A stretch of DNA of 64,000 nucleotides, taken from contig MNCI01021449.1 of assembly GCA_015680685.1 (NCBI GenBank), positions 7,495-71,494 on the forward strand. Direction: 5' to 3'. Numbering within the stretch: the stretch's first letter is position 1; each line of letters opens with the position of its first letter. This document shows positions 11,518 through 23,225 of the stretch, in pieces. A program made the translations under genes and the position numbers. The DNA is from Gnetum montanum (lineage: Eukaryota; Streptophyta; Gnetopsida; Gnetales; Gnetaceae). The notes under the pieces were generated by a model. That model saw nothing but the letters and a program-made list of their open reading frames with translations. It searched no databases and had not been told where the DNA came from.

Positions 11518-11703
11518 TTAACCCGTGCCTGCAACTTTGCAATGATCACTACGTTTCCGGAACGAATTGTTTGTCACATTGAACAAATTGTCCATGACCA
11601 ACTTTTTTAAAGAATCCAAAGTTTTTTGACATAAACACTGAATATTCCAAAAGGCTGCAGATCTAAAGTGCCGCGAATAAAGTACGCTACCTTGATATCT
11701 CAT
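11518..11703 (-). pseudogene. Possible exon of an unrecognised gene remnant
   Basis: A 61-codon minus-strand open frame starting MRYQGSVLYSRHFRSAAFW and containing LDSLKKLVMDNLFNVTNN and FRKRSDHCKVAGTG. It carries more CpG and GC than its surroundings (CCGGAACG, GCCGCG), and a donor-like GG/GTTAAA lies at its end. A 22-codon extension upstream is limited by a stop. No family recognised. Position and composition suggest a low-copy gene fragment, but support is weak. Confidence 0.25.
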
Positions 11704-11726
11704 AACATTCAGGAATAAGAGTTACT

Positions 11727-13000
11727 GGAATAATTACAAGACGATGTATAATGTCAGTGCACTAATTTTTAATTTTAAGAATAAGGTACAATAAACTTTG
11801 AATTTGCAATAATAATATATATTAAGTATTTTGGTATTTTAAAATTATTTTCCCTTGAACTCAGAAAGATCAATACTAGGACAGTCTAATAAATAAAAGA
11901 AGATATAACATAACAATATGCATAATAAGACAACACAAGAGATAATCATGCACCATGAATCTAGTGACCACACACTAAGTGTTCTGTCCATATTTATCCT
12001 TGTGTTTTTCCTTCCTACAAAAAATTAAACTAAACTAATATTTATGAAAGCTAAAATGAAAGACAATATTATGTATTCTTACATAAAACTAAATTAAAAT
12101 AATAATAATAATAAAAGCTAAGATAAAGAAAAAATATTATGCATCATCAAAAACTTACCAACATAATAGACAATTTACATAACCGTGAGAGGTAACATCA
12201 CATATGTAATGTTATTGCGTTCTTGCTCCTAGCTAAATAAAGTGATATGCTTGTTTAACCACATATATATTTCTATATATATACTTTCATCATAGAAACT
12301 TAATCTTTAACATCAGTTGTTATTAGATGTAAAGTTATTGTTATCTAACCTTGAAACAAATTGTTAAATGTAGTTAAACAAAAGAAATCAACAAAAAATT
12401 AATAAATTGAAGTATTTGAAATGTTCAATTATTAGCACTAAACTTCAGTTTCATTTAAATCATAAAATAAGTATGAGTTTAAAAATTATCATTTATTTTT
12501 AAAAAAATCATCACTCAAAACCACAATGCTTATTCCACCAAGTAAGGATCTTAGAGAGGGTCATTAGATGAAGGTCATTAGTTAAAAAATATTTGAAAAA
12601 TAATTTTTAATGCAAATAAATAAAATAAAAATAGGTTTAAACTACTTTAAAGCTTCCTTTGTCTTGCCATGCTTAACAAAATATTATAAATGCTTAATGA
12701 AATATAACTATATATTATTATTGAAACTTAATTTTTTAAGATATATTTACCTCATTGATTAAATGGAAGGAGAACTCATTATTGTTTTATTAAAAAGATG
12801 TTAAAATAATTTTAAAAAGAAATTTAATAATGTGAATTTTAATATTCTATAAATCATTATTAAGATTTTCCCATTTGAATTTTATAAAACATTAAATAAG
12901 CTCATATAAATTTATTTATTTCATATAACTTTTTAAATTAAAAATAATTAAGAACATCTTGTATACTTTTAATAGTATCAGCCTAGATATACTTATATTA
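11727..13000. other. Unassigned very AT-rich DNA
   Basis: Long A/T runs, an (AAT)n tract near 12098-12112 and no coding or structural feature that I can support. Confidence 0.5.
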
Positions 13001-13009
13001 TTAGTAGTA

Positions 13010-13130
13010 TGAGCCACCACTTCAAGTGGTGGTAAGATGATTTAGTTTTCAAGTAGTAAGAACTAAGTTAGAGCCTTAGCATAGCCACTTGAAAGAGGTT
13101 AGACTATGGCTTATCCATTTTAGAAAAGGT
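13010..13130 (+). repeat. Possible tRNA-derived SINE remnant with perfect hairpin
   Basis: CCACCACTTCAAGTGGTGG (13014-13032) is a perfect 19-base inverted repeat. About 30 bases on, AAGTTAGAGCCTTAGC resembles a decayed pol III B box (GTTCGAGCC type), and the TTCAAGTGGTGG part could be an A box. Spacing suits a tRNA-derived SINE head, but no target duplication or tail was identified. Confidence 0.25.
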
Positions 13131-14048
13131 GAAACTTCACAACTCTTTTAAACAACTTTGAAGTTAATTAATTTTACAAAATTAAAATATATTTTACATA
13201 AACTCAAATTAGCTTTTCAATGATAAGCATCATAAAACTTTGATAATTAAGAAATGCAAATAATTTTATATCCATAATTTTACTATATGTACTTAGACAA
13301 ATTGATAGGACATTAATGTTTCTAATTGTGTTAAGAAAGATTGATCATTTAAGTATATTTCATAAACTAGGATAATATCATGAGAGAACCAAAGATTTCT
13401 TTTCTTTTGAATATAGAGGACTTTTAGTTGTGCTAATTTTATTGTTTTTTTACATTTCCTGTCTCAAGTATTTGAATTGCTTATGTTGTTATCTATCATA
13501 ATAATATTTCTCATGATAGTTTTAAATGATGGATAATATAAAGGCATATCTATTAGACTAAATTATTGCCTTTAATGAACACCAACTATTACAAGCATCA
13601 ATTTAAGTTAATCAATATTTGTACTAAAACTATAAATCAAAAAGGAGCCACACAATAAGCATTTGTAACTATGTAAGTTAACAACTAATAAAAGTTTAGA
13701 GGAGTACCTTTCTTAAGGTTTGTAATTTTTAACGTTCATAGTACCTTAGATCATTGATTATGTTTAATTATAAGTTGGATAGATTTAAAATTAATCTAGC
13801 ATTGCGATATTACTTTTTACTTTAATTTTTCTACTTTAACACATTGATTATTACTTACTCTTAGGTTGTGTCATTAATTTTTACTTTTATTTTTATACTT
13901 TATCATGTTAATTATTAATTATTCCAATAGAAGGTAAAAAATTGAAATTTCACATTAGAGCTTAAATTATAAGTTGAAATAAAATTTTTTAAAAAAATTA
14001 TAAATTTATATCGAAAAATTTGTAGCAAAATTAATGATTTGTCTATAG
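13131..14048. other. Unassigned AT-rich DNA
   Basis: No gene or terminal repeat recognised. A weakly repeated segment built on ATTACTTTTTACTTTAATTT occurs around 13800-13930. Confidence 0.45.
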
Positions 14049-14071
14049 TGATGATTAGTGAGTATCCCTAA
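14049..14071 (-). repeat. E6: left 23 bp of an old LTR split by E3
   Basis: TGATGATTAGTGAGTATCCC matches the LTR terminus seen elsewhere in this orientation (TGATGAGTGGCGGGTATCCC at 4141). It ends in cctaa, the target duplication of E3, and continues at 27541 on the other side of E3. Confidence 0.65.
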
Positions 14072-14925
14072 TGATAAAAGAAAATTTTGTCGTGTTATGA
14101 CATCATAGCAATAATGTTGTATCAACGATGCCGCTTCTCATGATACGTCATTGTTGATACAATGTCTTGGGATATGTACACCCCTATAAATACAACACTT
14201 GGGGTACCCGATCCAATAACTTTTCATTCCACTAGTAACAAAACTCTTGTAGTTTGAGTTTTTAGACTTAGACTTAGTGATAGAGAGTGAATGCCTGCAG
14301 TGTGATGTGTCATAGTTGAATGATGTATTTATTACAACGAGTTGTACTTGGGCACAATTTGTGATGGTAATAAAGATCGAGACTATTTCCCATCATTACA
14401 ACATTTCCTTAGTTTATTGTTTTACTTAGCATAATTTCCAATATTTTACTAACTTGATACTTTAGTTTTTCAAGCATTTTATTTTTACTTGCACATTATT
14501 AAAATAGAATGAGTACAACTAATTTTGAACACTTAAGTGTAATCATTTGGTAATTCTAGTAGTGATTTCACTTAATTCGCTCACTAGTAAACTCACTTGG
14601 CAACCCAGTAATGGTTACATGAGACCAAGNNNNNNNNNNNNNNNNNNNNNNNNNNNNNNNNNNNNNNNNNNNNNNNNNNNNNNNNNNNNNNNNNNNNNNN
14701 NNNNNNNNNNNNNNNNNNNNNNNNNNNNNNNNNNNNNNNNNNNNNNNNNNNNNNNNNNNNNNNNNNNNNNNNNNNNNNNNNNNNNNNNNNNNNNNNNNNN
14801 NNNNNNNNNNNNNNNNNNNNNNNNNNNNNNNNNNNNNNNNNNNNNNNNNNNNNNNNNNNNNNNNNNNNNNNNNNNNNNNNNNNNNNNNNNNNNNNNNNNN
14901 NNNNNNNNNNNNNNNNNNNNNNNNN
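14072..14925 (+). repeat. 5' LTR of E3 (3' end within N gap; end inferred)
   Basis: Aligns from TGATAAAAGAAAATTTT with the 3' LTR start TGGTAAAATAAAATTTT (26646). U3 carries stacked ATGATGTC/GATACAATGTC-type inverted repeats (14097-14165) and a TATA box (TATAAATAC near 14186). AATAAAGATCGA (near 14371) is the conserved polyadenylation-type signal. Sequence is readable to 14629. The end at about 14925 is inferred from the 3' LTR length. Confidence 0.75.
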
Positions 14926-14943
14926 NNNNNNNNNNNNNNNNNN
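14630..14943. other. Assembly gap (314 N)
   Basis: Unknown bases that should hold the end of the E3 5' LTR and its primer-binding site. Comparison with the 3' LTR (27216-27535 is the unseen part, 320 bp) suggests that the gap size is realistic. Confidence 0.99.
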
Positions 14944-14952
14944 AGGGGCAAT

Positions 14953-16476
14953 TGAAACACCACTAATTTTGGCCTAGCACTTTTAGACAAGAATCAAGCT
15001 AAGTCATGCTGCTGCCCAACATGAGTACAACGTGACCAAACTTGGAGGCCTCCGAAACAACCCTTGATGGCCCATAATTCAACAGGCAAGGTCCCCCGCA
15101 AGGCCCACAGGCGGCTGCACCAACTTCCAACATCTAGAATCAAAAGTTTTGGGTTCAAAATGTTTGGTTTTGGCTAAGTACACTTTGGTTACTTTTTCAA
15201 ACGCTGCACAACGTAAGGATCAGCGTCACCAACTTTTGGAGCCTGAAAATTGGGTCAAAATAGGCCAAAATCAAGCACAAGGACCCCCCATGACATTCAC
15301 CAAAGTCTCTAGCACCTCCCAACCTCCTAAAAATCAATATTTGTGCCTCAAATATGTCATTTTGACTTGGTGACGCTGGGGTTTTTTTTCAGACGTTGCA
15401 CAACGTAAGGATCAACGTCACCAACTTTTAGAGCCCCAAAACTAAGCCAAAATGACTTGATTTCAAGGGTGCAAGTTGCCCTCAGGGTCCACTATTGATA
15501 ACTATGGGTCCCAACCTTCAAAAATTCCAGATTTTAGCCCAAAATTGCAAGTTTTAGAGGTCACACTACAGATCACGCTGGATGCTAGACAAGCAAGGCA
15601 AAGTTAATCCTTCTTAATTTTCTTTGTAAATTTTTATCACTTGAGGGCTTTTCTAAATTGTTTGTATTTTCATGGGCTTGAATGACCCACAAATTGTAAA
15701 ATATATTGAATTTGGTCAAAGAAGGCAAATATCTAACACAAATCCAACTCGTGCCAACTATCTATGGGACACATGTCACTAGATCTATTTTCCTCTCATC
15801 TCCCAGCCGTTGATTCCATTCTTGAAAACCCTAGCCAAACCCTAGCCCAACCCTATAAATACCGTATCAATTCACATAAACAAGAGGGAGGCAAAGAGGC
15901 AAGAAGAAGAAGAAAATTGGAAGAGGCAAAAATTAGAGAGAAGGGCAATTCTGAGAGAGGACAGAATTTGCAACCCTTGGACGCTCGGCACACTTGACTG
16001 TGGGCATCCAAGCACTTCTCATCTTTGTCATAACATCATCACATTGTATCATCCCGGGGCTAGGCGTTTAACTTTCCATCCACACGTGTGCAACTACGCT
16101 TTGACCGGTGCACATTTTCTTTTAAACAATATAATACAGTTTCATTATTGCCTCATATTTACATTATTTACTTCAGTTTACACTTTATTTACGATATAGC
16201 TCTATTTGCACTTTATTGATAATTTAGTACACTCTGTTTACATTTCATATCGCTGTTTTTATTCCGTTTACACCGTTTACGATAACCCCAGCGCTCGCCG
16301 TAGCTTACGCTCGGGGAAGTCCTTGGTTGATTTACATGCAAACCATCCAAGGCACTCTGCCTTCATTTACTTTTCCAGCTTGCCCTTGGGCGAAGGCAGG
16401 GTCAACTGTGGTTGCCTGACGATCTCTTGGTGTTTGTTTCCCTTCCAGCCTTACACCGACGATTTAGGTCAGTACA
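14953..16476 (+). mobile_element. C1: solo LTR of a GC-richer family, inserted in E3
   Basis: Starts TGAAACACCACTAATTTTGG, ends GGTCAGTACA, and is flanked on both sides by gcaat (14948-14952 and 16477-16481), a perfect 5-bp target duplication. It has a TATA box (CCCTATAAATACC near 15851) and is visibly richer in G+C than its host. Within U3, the block GCACAACGTAAGGATCARCG occurs at about 15207 and 15398 (192 bp apart), with a weaker third copy near 15020. No internal region is present, so it is a solo LTR formed by recombination. The short open frames inside it (15149-15373, 15764-15997, 16206-16595) are incidental. Confidence 0.9.
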
Positions 16477-16481
16477 GCAAT

Positions 16482-18310
16482 GATAGAATAGATAACGACA
16501 AATACTGGAGTATGCCGATGCAAAAAAGAATCACATATGCTCGTAATGATCCTTACTATCCTGATTTTACCTTCATCTTTCACCAAGATGGGTGACTAAG
16601 GTAGAGAGACCTACAGGGCAACATTATTCTACCTCCATAGCATTCCACACCTACAATGCATCAAACAGCTTTAAGGGGGATGAATCTAAGCCATGTGCAA
16701 GAGGGGTACCATGTCACCAAACACATGAGAAGACCCTATCAACCCACATAAGCACAAGTATAGAGAGATGTTGCTATAGAGATTAAACATGCCCACAAAA
16801 AAGGAAAGTAGATCAGCTCTCCTATTGTCCTCGAAGAGCTTGATGGTGATACCTTCATAGTAGAAAAACTCCACTAGGATCATTAAGATAATTCTCAAAT
16901 GCCTATTATTTGTCTGGAGGAACCTGTCAAAGTATAGTTACATTCAACCTTAGTAGAAACACCCAGAAGAGAAGCAATGAACTCTAAGTACAAGTAGGAC
17001 TCAAGGCCAAGAGCTTGTGTTGGTTCACAAAAAGAAGAACATCAAAGTCACAGAAGGAGGACTAGCTGGCACCATTCTCCCACTACTTCATCTTCATCCT
17101 CACGATCGTCAGTGGATTCTAATCTAAGGGGAAACAAGTACAAAGACCATGATAGGGAAAGGCATCAAACTCATAATCACAATAACTATCATCCATGGTA
17201 CTATGATGGGGAAGATGAGGAACATGAGCCATGAAGAAACAACAATAAGCATGAGGATAGAGAGATCAAAGGAGGCACCACTACAACAAAGCATACAAAC
17301 CCTATGAACATGAAGAACCCTTATTGGTAACTCAAAGCATGATAAATATATGGGAAGTTGTTATATCCCAACTAGGCACATAAGGGATAGCCATATTAAG
17401 CAGCTAGACATGAACAACATGCCCAAATTTGAGGGTGGATACAACGCAGATCCACAACATCACCTTCAAGCATTCCATGATGCTTGCACCCTATAGAACA
17501 TAGAAAGTAATTGGCAAAACTCAAGTTGTTCCCTCAAAAACTCTTTAAAGAGGCTTGAACTTTTTAATGACAAATACCAAACCTATTCTTGGGTGTTAAA
17601 TCTTAGGAAACAAATCCAGGGTTGAAAGCAATGGCCCCATGAATCCCTTGATGTCATAATGGATATATACTATTCACTTCTACATAGGTGCCCAAGCCAC
17701 GGATTTTCCAAAAGGGAGCAACTTAGACACATCATCAATGGGCTATGAAACAAAACAAGGGAGAGCCTTGGGGTTTATTCCCAAGGAAGATTATCAAAAA
17801 TGACCATCTATCATATTTAAAGACTCATTGATCACGTAGTAAAGAAAGAAGGTAAACTAAAAGAGAGAGAATTAATTGAGTACAATAGAGACCCATCCAT
17901 TAGGAAAAGAGATGTACAAATGTGTGATTAGCAAGAAGAGGAAACCTTGGAGGAGGTAATACAAAAGAAAATACTACCTATTCAAAAATCTATAACTAAT
18001 ATTGTAGAAAAGGTCGAAAAGATGTGGGATTTGGTAGATGAAAAATTTTCAATAAATCTAAAAATTGTGGACAAAAGAACTGAGCAAGCCTTCATTAAAT
18101 TTAAGGAAAAGAAAAAGAAAAGAGATTTCAAATAGAAAGGAAAGATAGCTTCAGTGGTAGACTATTCAAGTACAAGCTCAAATGAGAAGAAAGGTTGTGT
18201 TGTGTGCCATTATGACCACCCTAAGGGATGCTAACCTATCATGGCACATTTGTAGGAAATGCGGGAATATGCATTGAACCTAAGATTTGTCAAGAAGCAA
18301 ATGCCCAAAT
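16482..18310 (+). pseudogene. gag: gag pseudogene of E3
   Basis: Begins directly after C1. Conserved landmarks in order: DFTFIFHQDG (16560-16590); a charged, His/Ser-rich stretch (17000-17330); LDMNNMPKFEGGYNADPQHH (about 17407-17460); LELFNDKYQTYSWVLNLRKQ (about 17555-17610); HIINGL (17730); MWDLVDEKFSINLKIVDK (18023-18075); and CVVCHYDHPKGC (about 18192-18225). The order matches E1 and E2. Many stops, often TAG where relatives have Gln or Trp codons, and small deletions make it non-functional. Its C-terminal Cys/His motif is the same CX2CX3HX3C variant. Confidence 0.8.
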
Positions 18311-18849
18311 GATTACCTTGTCCTCAAGGTAACTACTAGCAAACCTTCAAACCAGCTTACTACCCTAGTGAAGCCTATCTACAACCACAAGAGCAATATC
18401 ATTAGTAGTGGCAACAACCACAATCATGGGCAATGCTAGCAATATCCATATCAGCAACCTAACCCTTATGGATACTATGTCCAATGTCTGATTTCTCTAG
18501 GGAACGTAGCAATTCAAACTCCTCCATATTACCCACCAGAATACCATAGGCCAACACCTCCAAGGATGGATTCTGATCCATATGTGCATCCATGAATAGC
18601 TGGTTCATCAAGTCAACCTCATAATCCTTTACCACCTATGCCACCACCAGTCACAAGGCTAGCAAATGTACAGATAGAGGATCTTACTAGCAATACTAAG
18701 GGAAATCTAAGAAATGTCCTTTCTTTAGGACAAGTCTAGAAAAGGCTAGGAGAATTAGAACTTCTTTAAGACAATTTTCTCATATGACAGATCCTCCTAC
18801 CAACACCCTACTACCCAGCAATTAGCTCAGAAACTAAAAACTATCATAC
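18311..18849 (+). pseudogene. Gag-protease linker of E3
   Basis: Gln/Pro/Tyr-rich low-complexity remnant (for example PYYPPEYHRPTPPRMDS around 18520-18570, PLPPMPPPVTR near 18630), matching the linkers of E1 and E2. No catalytic or binding motif. Confidence 0.6.
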
Positions 18850-19190
18850 TCATGGACATAGCAACAAACTGGATAAAGGTGGGATCACTCCCTAAGAAAA
18901 GAATTAATGTAGGAATTCCTTTGATTTATTTACAAGTAGCTAGCAATTTTCCATGTAAGGCTCTACTAGACATAGGTTCCGAGGTAAATTTAATCTCTTC
19001 AGAAACATACAAGGCATGGAACCTACCACCCTTGAAGAAGTGCAATATAATGTTAGAGCTTGTAGATCAATATTTTACCATTCCTTTAGGACAAATAGAA
19101 GATGTGATGACCATCATCAATGGGTGTTCTTATCCAATAGACTTTCTTGTGATTGACCTGAAGAATGATGACAGGGATCTAAGGTAAGAA
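18850..19190 (+). pseudogene. PR: Aspartic protease pseudogene of E3
   Basis: Open for 111 codons from 18852. CKALLDIGSEVNLIS (18953-18999) is the active-site loop, with D-I-G instead of D-S/T-G. ETYKAWNLPPLKKCNIMLEL, then FTIPLGQIEDV and FLVIDLKND follow. The FPIIMG-type strand near the C-terminus is lost around a stop at about 19187, although RMRDLSIEISKK continues in another frame. Length is close to the usual 110-130 residues. No RT follows it. Confidence 0.82.
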
Positions 19191-19487
19191 TGAGAGATTT
19201 ATCTATAGAAATCTCTAAGAAGAACATGCAAGGAGCCATACACATGTAGAGGATTCCATGCATTACCAATGATACAAAAGGATGCAATTGTGGATCGACA
19301 CATCAAAATGTCAACACAATCCTTCCATGAGCCCACAACAAAAGTGAGAACCAAGTGTGTAAACAAGAAGAAGCATGGGCCACTAAATCAAAAAACACTC
19401 AATAGCCAAAAATTAAGAACTTAAAATTGTCTAAAATATGCATGGAATAGTCTAACTCACTTATTAACTCCTATTCTAAGCAAATGC

Positions 19488-21213
19488 TATAGTGATCAAA
19501 AACGTCAGCAACTAGAATGCCAAGGGGTTCATAGGAGCACAACTTTGACCCCACCTCCATGCAAGGGCATTTTCTAGGAAATAGAGGCAAAGTTCCTTGG
19601 ATGGTCTTGTTGATCGAACAAGGACTTTGCTGGCTACAACCGAAGCATCGGGTGCAACCGAGGGATGGCATGCTTAGCCAAAAATGAGAGCACTAATGGT
19701 GTTCTCAGCAGTACCGAGGTTGGCTAAGCTTGAGCATAGTAAGGTTTTTTAACATGAGAATGGTGGTGCAAGTGTGCAAAAAATCTGTAAAATAGTGAAA
19801 AGTGCGAATGTAGTGCTGAATGTCAAAGAAAATACTTAAAATGCAACAAAGGAAATGCTTAAAATATAACAGAGTTTGAGAGAAAGAAAGAATGGTACCA
19901 CCTCAAACAGAGAGTGTAGTGATCATAAATGAGCTTTATGGAGGAATGTGGTGTATAGACAGGCATAGTAGCAACATAGCCACAGTCTCTAGGGTGTCCT
20001 AAGATGAAGACTAATGTCTACTACAAGGTCCATGCCTACTAGGTTGGCTACTGCAATGTCCTATGGGTTTGCAGTGTAATACAGTGGTGAGTGGAATGCA
20101 AAGGTGTTGCCAAGGTGTTGATACACTTCTATGTACAGGGTGCTCAAGGTGCCTTGGGTGCCAAGTGGTGCTCTAAGATGCCAACTACTACTTGGTTTTG
20201 CTAGCCAAATGCTTCAAATGTCCACTGCTAGAATAAATTGCCAATTGATAGAGTGTGGATTGTGGAGGTATTTATAGGCTTAGGTTAGTGTGAAGTGCAG
20301 ATTGAATGCCATGTGGTAAAGGGGTAGGTGGGGCTATGTTGACCTTTGCTACGCTCCCACTGGAGCAATTGGTGCTACACTTTGGCATGCTCCACTAGAC
20401 CGCGAGAGACTGCTAGACTATGGCTATGCTACCAAGCCCGCAATGTACCTACAATTAGTGCAAAAAAATGCAATTTGTAGGCTACTCTCTGAGACTACGT
20501 TCTCCCCTCTCTCAAGTGGGATCAAGTGTAGGTACAATTTTGGAACATAGAGGGGGGTACAAAAAGAGTGCAAGTTGTTGAGCCTACTTGTTGGAGGGTG
20601 CTAGAGTGGGAATGAAGGCTTGTGTTGAGCTCTGGAAACTTTTGGAGGCAATTTCATGTTACTACACTAGTTATGCTCTATAGCATAGCACAGTAGTTAG
20701 GTAATTCTTGTAAAACATTGAAGTCCATTGTTGCTATGCTTGCTACGCTAGCCAGTGTAGTAGGATGGGATAGGGCATAGCATGGACACTTAGAAAAATC
20801 TGGCAAAAATTGCAATACTTGTTCTTACTACAGTAGCTACACTCAAGAGCATAGTAGGAGAAGTAGCTTTAAGAGTTAGAAAATCTGCCAAATGCCTCTT
20901 CCATGCTAAGCTAGCTTGAAAACTTCTGGCTTAGCACTAGTGCAAATTGGCCACTAGAGTGCTGCTACACTAGAGAGCATAGTAAGAGGAATATGAGTGT
21001 AGTAGGACACTTAGATAAAATTTCTGTAGCTACTATTTGACACTAAGAAAAGTTTGCAAATTTGGTTGTATTGCATGCTACATTGGCTACACTTTAGAGT
21101 GTAGCCCCAGCAATGGAAGCATGGGCCAAACACTTAGAAAAAAATTTTCCTCATGTTGACACTTAGAAAAATTTGCCATTGAAGTGTTGTTGCCCAAATT
21201 TGGTGGTGTTTCA
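19488..21213 (-). mobile_element. C2: solo LTR of the C1 family, opposite orientation, inserted in E3
   Basis: On the minus strand it begins TGAAACACCACCAAATTTGG (C1: TGAAACACCACTAATTTTGG) and ends GATCACTATA (C1: GGTCAGTACA; the terminal CA has become TA). Flanked by aatgc at 19483-19487 and 21214-21218. E4 lacks it at the matching place, which confirms the insertion. TATA (CCTATAAATACC, minus, near 20270). Its U3 is filled with roughly 100-bp degenerate repeats containing GACACTTAGAAAAATTTGCC and CTACACTAGAGAGCATAGTA blocks (20330-21170), unlike the 192-bp repeats of C1. A block AAGTCCTTG, CCATCCAAGG is shared with C1. Confidence 0.88.
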
Positions 21214-23119
21214 AATGCCCCAAGCTAAGAACTCACAAATGAAAACATTAAACCATGATCATATACCAGTAGATAGGAGAATTGAGAACTTAGAATTTGA
21301 ATTCAATAATCAACAAGAGAGTATAGTTGAACCTTCTAAGGTGTAAAAACCATCTAGTCCAACAAAGTATACATTCTCTATTAATCAAAATTTGATTACC
21401 ATCAAGATTACCTAGGACAATAATCAAAAAACTAAATCACTAAGGGTGGTAACTAAGAAACCTAGAGTGTATGATCTAGGGGATCTAGGATGCATTTTTC
21501 AGACACTCACACATGAGTTTAGTAGTGGGGGAGATGCCTTATCTTAACCTAAGAATTAATAAGTGCTTTTTAACTTTTTTCTACTTCTTTTTGGTTTCTA
21601 GTTTTTTATTATACCTTTATCTATTCTTAATACTTTTTCACATTTCTTACCAATTTTCACATTCTTTGATATCTTTTCATTCTTTTATACTTTTTTATTT
21701 TTAAAATAAATTTGATATCCTTTGATATTTTCTAATTCTTCACTAATATTTCATTCTTTTTATCTTTCTAATTTTTCATACTTTGTCTTCATTTTACTTG
21801 TACATATTTTTGTCAATTTTCAATAAAACACACCAAATGAGGCAAGATGTAGTCCCAATAAGGTGAATATTTCTCTATATTTTCGATCATAAGGGACTGA
21901 TTATCTATACAATGGATCACAACATCCATCCATCCATCCATTCCAACAATAAGAGGTTCTTACCATGGCCATAATGATATTCTTCTCATAATAAAACTAA
22001 GAATAAATTTTTGATCATTATGCTTGGAAAGAAGAGTGAAGAACCAAGTGCAAATGCAATGAGTGTAACATAAAGGAGATTTGTGGATTCTCTTGGATTA
22101 CTTCTATAAGTTCGATCCTGTTCTTAAAGATGTATTATATCCTTCTAGATCTAATAAAAAATGGGAGTAAGAGTACAATAAGTGCTGCCTTACCATGTCA
22201 CTAGGAAGACATGTTACCCATGCCTAAAGATAGTCCTCTAGTAAGGTTGACACAGTAAAAAATAAGATCCATGCACATAATAAATTTATGGGGGTTCCAC
22301 TAGAAAGACATATTACCCATGCCTGAAGGTAGGCAGCTTCTCAAAAATCTAAAAATTAATAAGTGCAATTAATAAACTACTCCCTTAGATAATATGCCAA
22401 GTGGTAATAGTCTTTGCAATAGTAGCAGTCTTATGGTAGTAAACCTAAGAGATGAGACAATGCAATGTCACTAAAAGTGGTCTAAACTTAGTTTGAATCT
22501 TGGATAGAAAGGCTAATGATTACTTTAATGACCAATTCCACACAAGAATTAATTATGCTTATGATAAGACACCTCATGTCCCAATTTTAACAATTCCTTC
22601 TACAGTCCATATCATCTCACTGTATAGTTAACCATAGCTTATGGTTTTGTGTAATATTGCAATATTTTCCCAAACTAGCAATACTAATATGTGTGTTTTT
22701 GTCAACACGTATGTCTTACATTAAACTCTTTGAGTACTTAAGGACACTTTTAGGAATGATTATACAAGGGTAGTAAGGATCAAAGCCTGCTTTGGGGAGG
22801 ATCCACTTATGTATCTTTTGTATTCCATACTTTGCAAGCAATTCCACATCATCTTGTACCTTCTAAGATCATCCAAGACTCTAATAAATACTTCCCTCCA
22901 TTCACAAATCTATCCATGAACCTATAACCCTTCATCCATATTATATACAATTAATAAATTTTCATAGCCTAAAATTTCTTCTTTATGGATTTCCAACACC
23001 TAATTTTCACAACCTGAGCATCATGGCTATTATAAGACCTCTAGGAATGTTTACTATCTTCCTATCCTTTAGTTTGACTCATCTTTTCCATCAAAAAATG
23101 CTCACAAAAATTGAAATTT
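21214..23119 (+). other. Spacer of E3 between protease unit and second ORF
   Basis: Parallels E4 5380-7260. It includes TAGTAGTGGGGGAGATGCC (21521-21539), a polypurine-like motif followed by a T-rich tract to about 21850; two AGGAAGACATGTTACCCATG-type motifs (22203, 22312); and TTGGGGAGGATCCACTT (22792), shared with E5. The open frame at 21513-21704 is a product of the T-rich tract, not a gene. No RT, RNase H or integrase motif is present. Confidence 0.7.
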
Positions 23120-23225
23120 TTTGAGGTGACATCATTGATACAATGTATGAGGCCCTCATACATCATTTATATGATGTCATATCAATGACATCGCACTTAT
23201 AAAAAACTATATATGTGCATGGGGA
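23120..23225 (+). promoter_or_regulatory. Internal U3-like segment with nested inverted repeats and TATA in E3
   Basis: CATTGATA pairs with TATCAATG, ATGTATGAGG with CCTCATACAT, and GATGTCA with TGACATC within about 70 bp, followed by TATAAAAAACTATATATG (23198-23215). ATGATGTCATATCAATGA closely matches the E3 LTR U3 (ATGATGTCATATCAACGA near 26691). It lies about 540 bp upstream of ORF2. It is a plausible internal promoter copied from the LTR, conserved in E4; activity is not shown. Confidence 0.5.

Noticed and set aside
14547-14990. Long open frames on both strands across 14547-14990
   Set aside because: Created by the run of N; no real codons in the gap.
15149-16595. Open frames at 15149-15373, 15764-15997 and 16206-16595
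   Set aside because: They fall in the C1 solo LTR (the last also runs into the gag start of E3) and are not conserved in C2.
21513-21704. Hydrophobic 63-codon frame resembling a membrane peptide
   Set aside because: It is the T-rich tract after the purine motif; phenylalanine and leucine content is compositional and not conserved between E1, E3 and E4.
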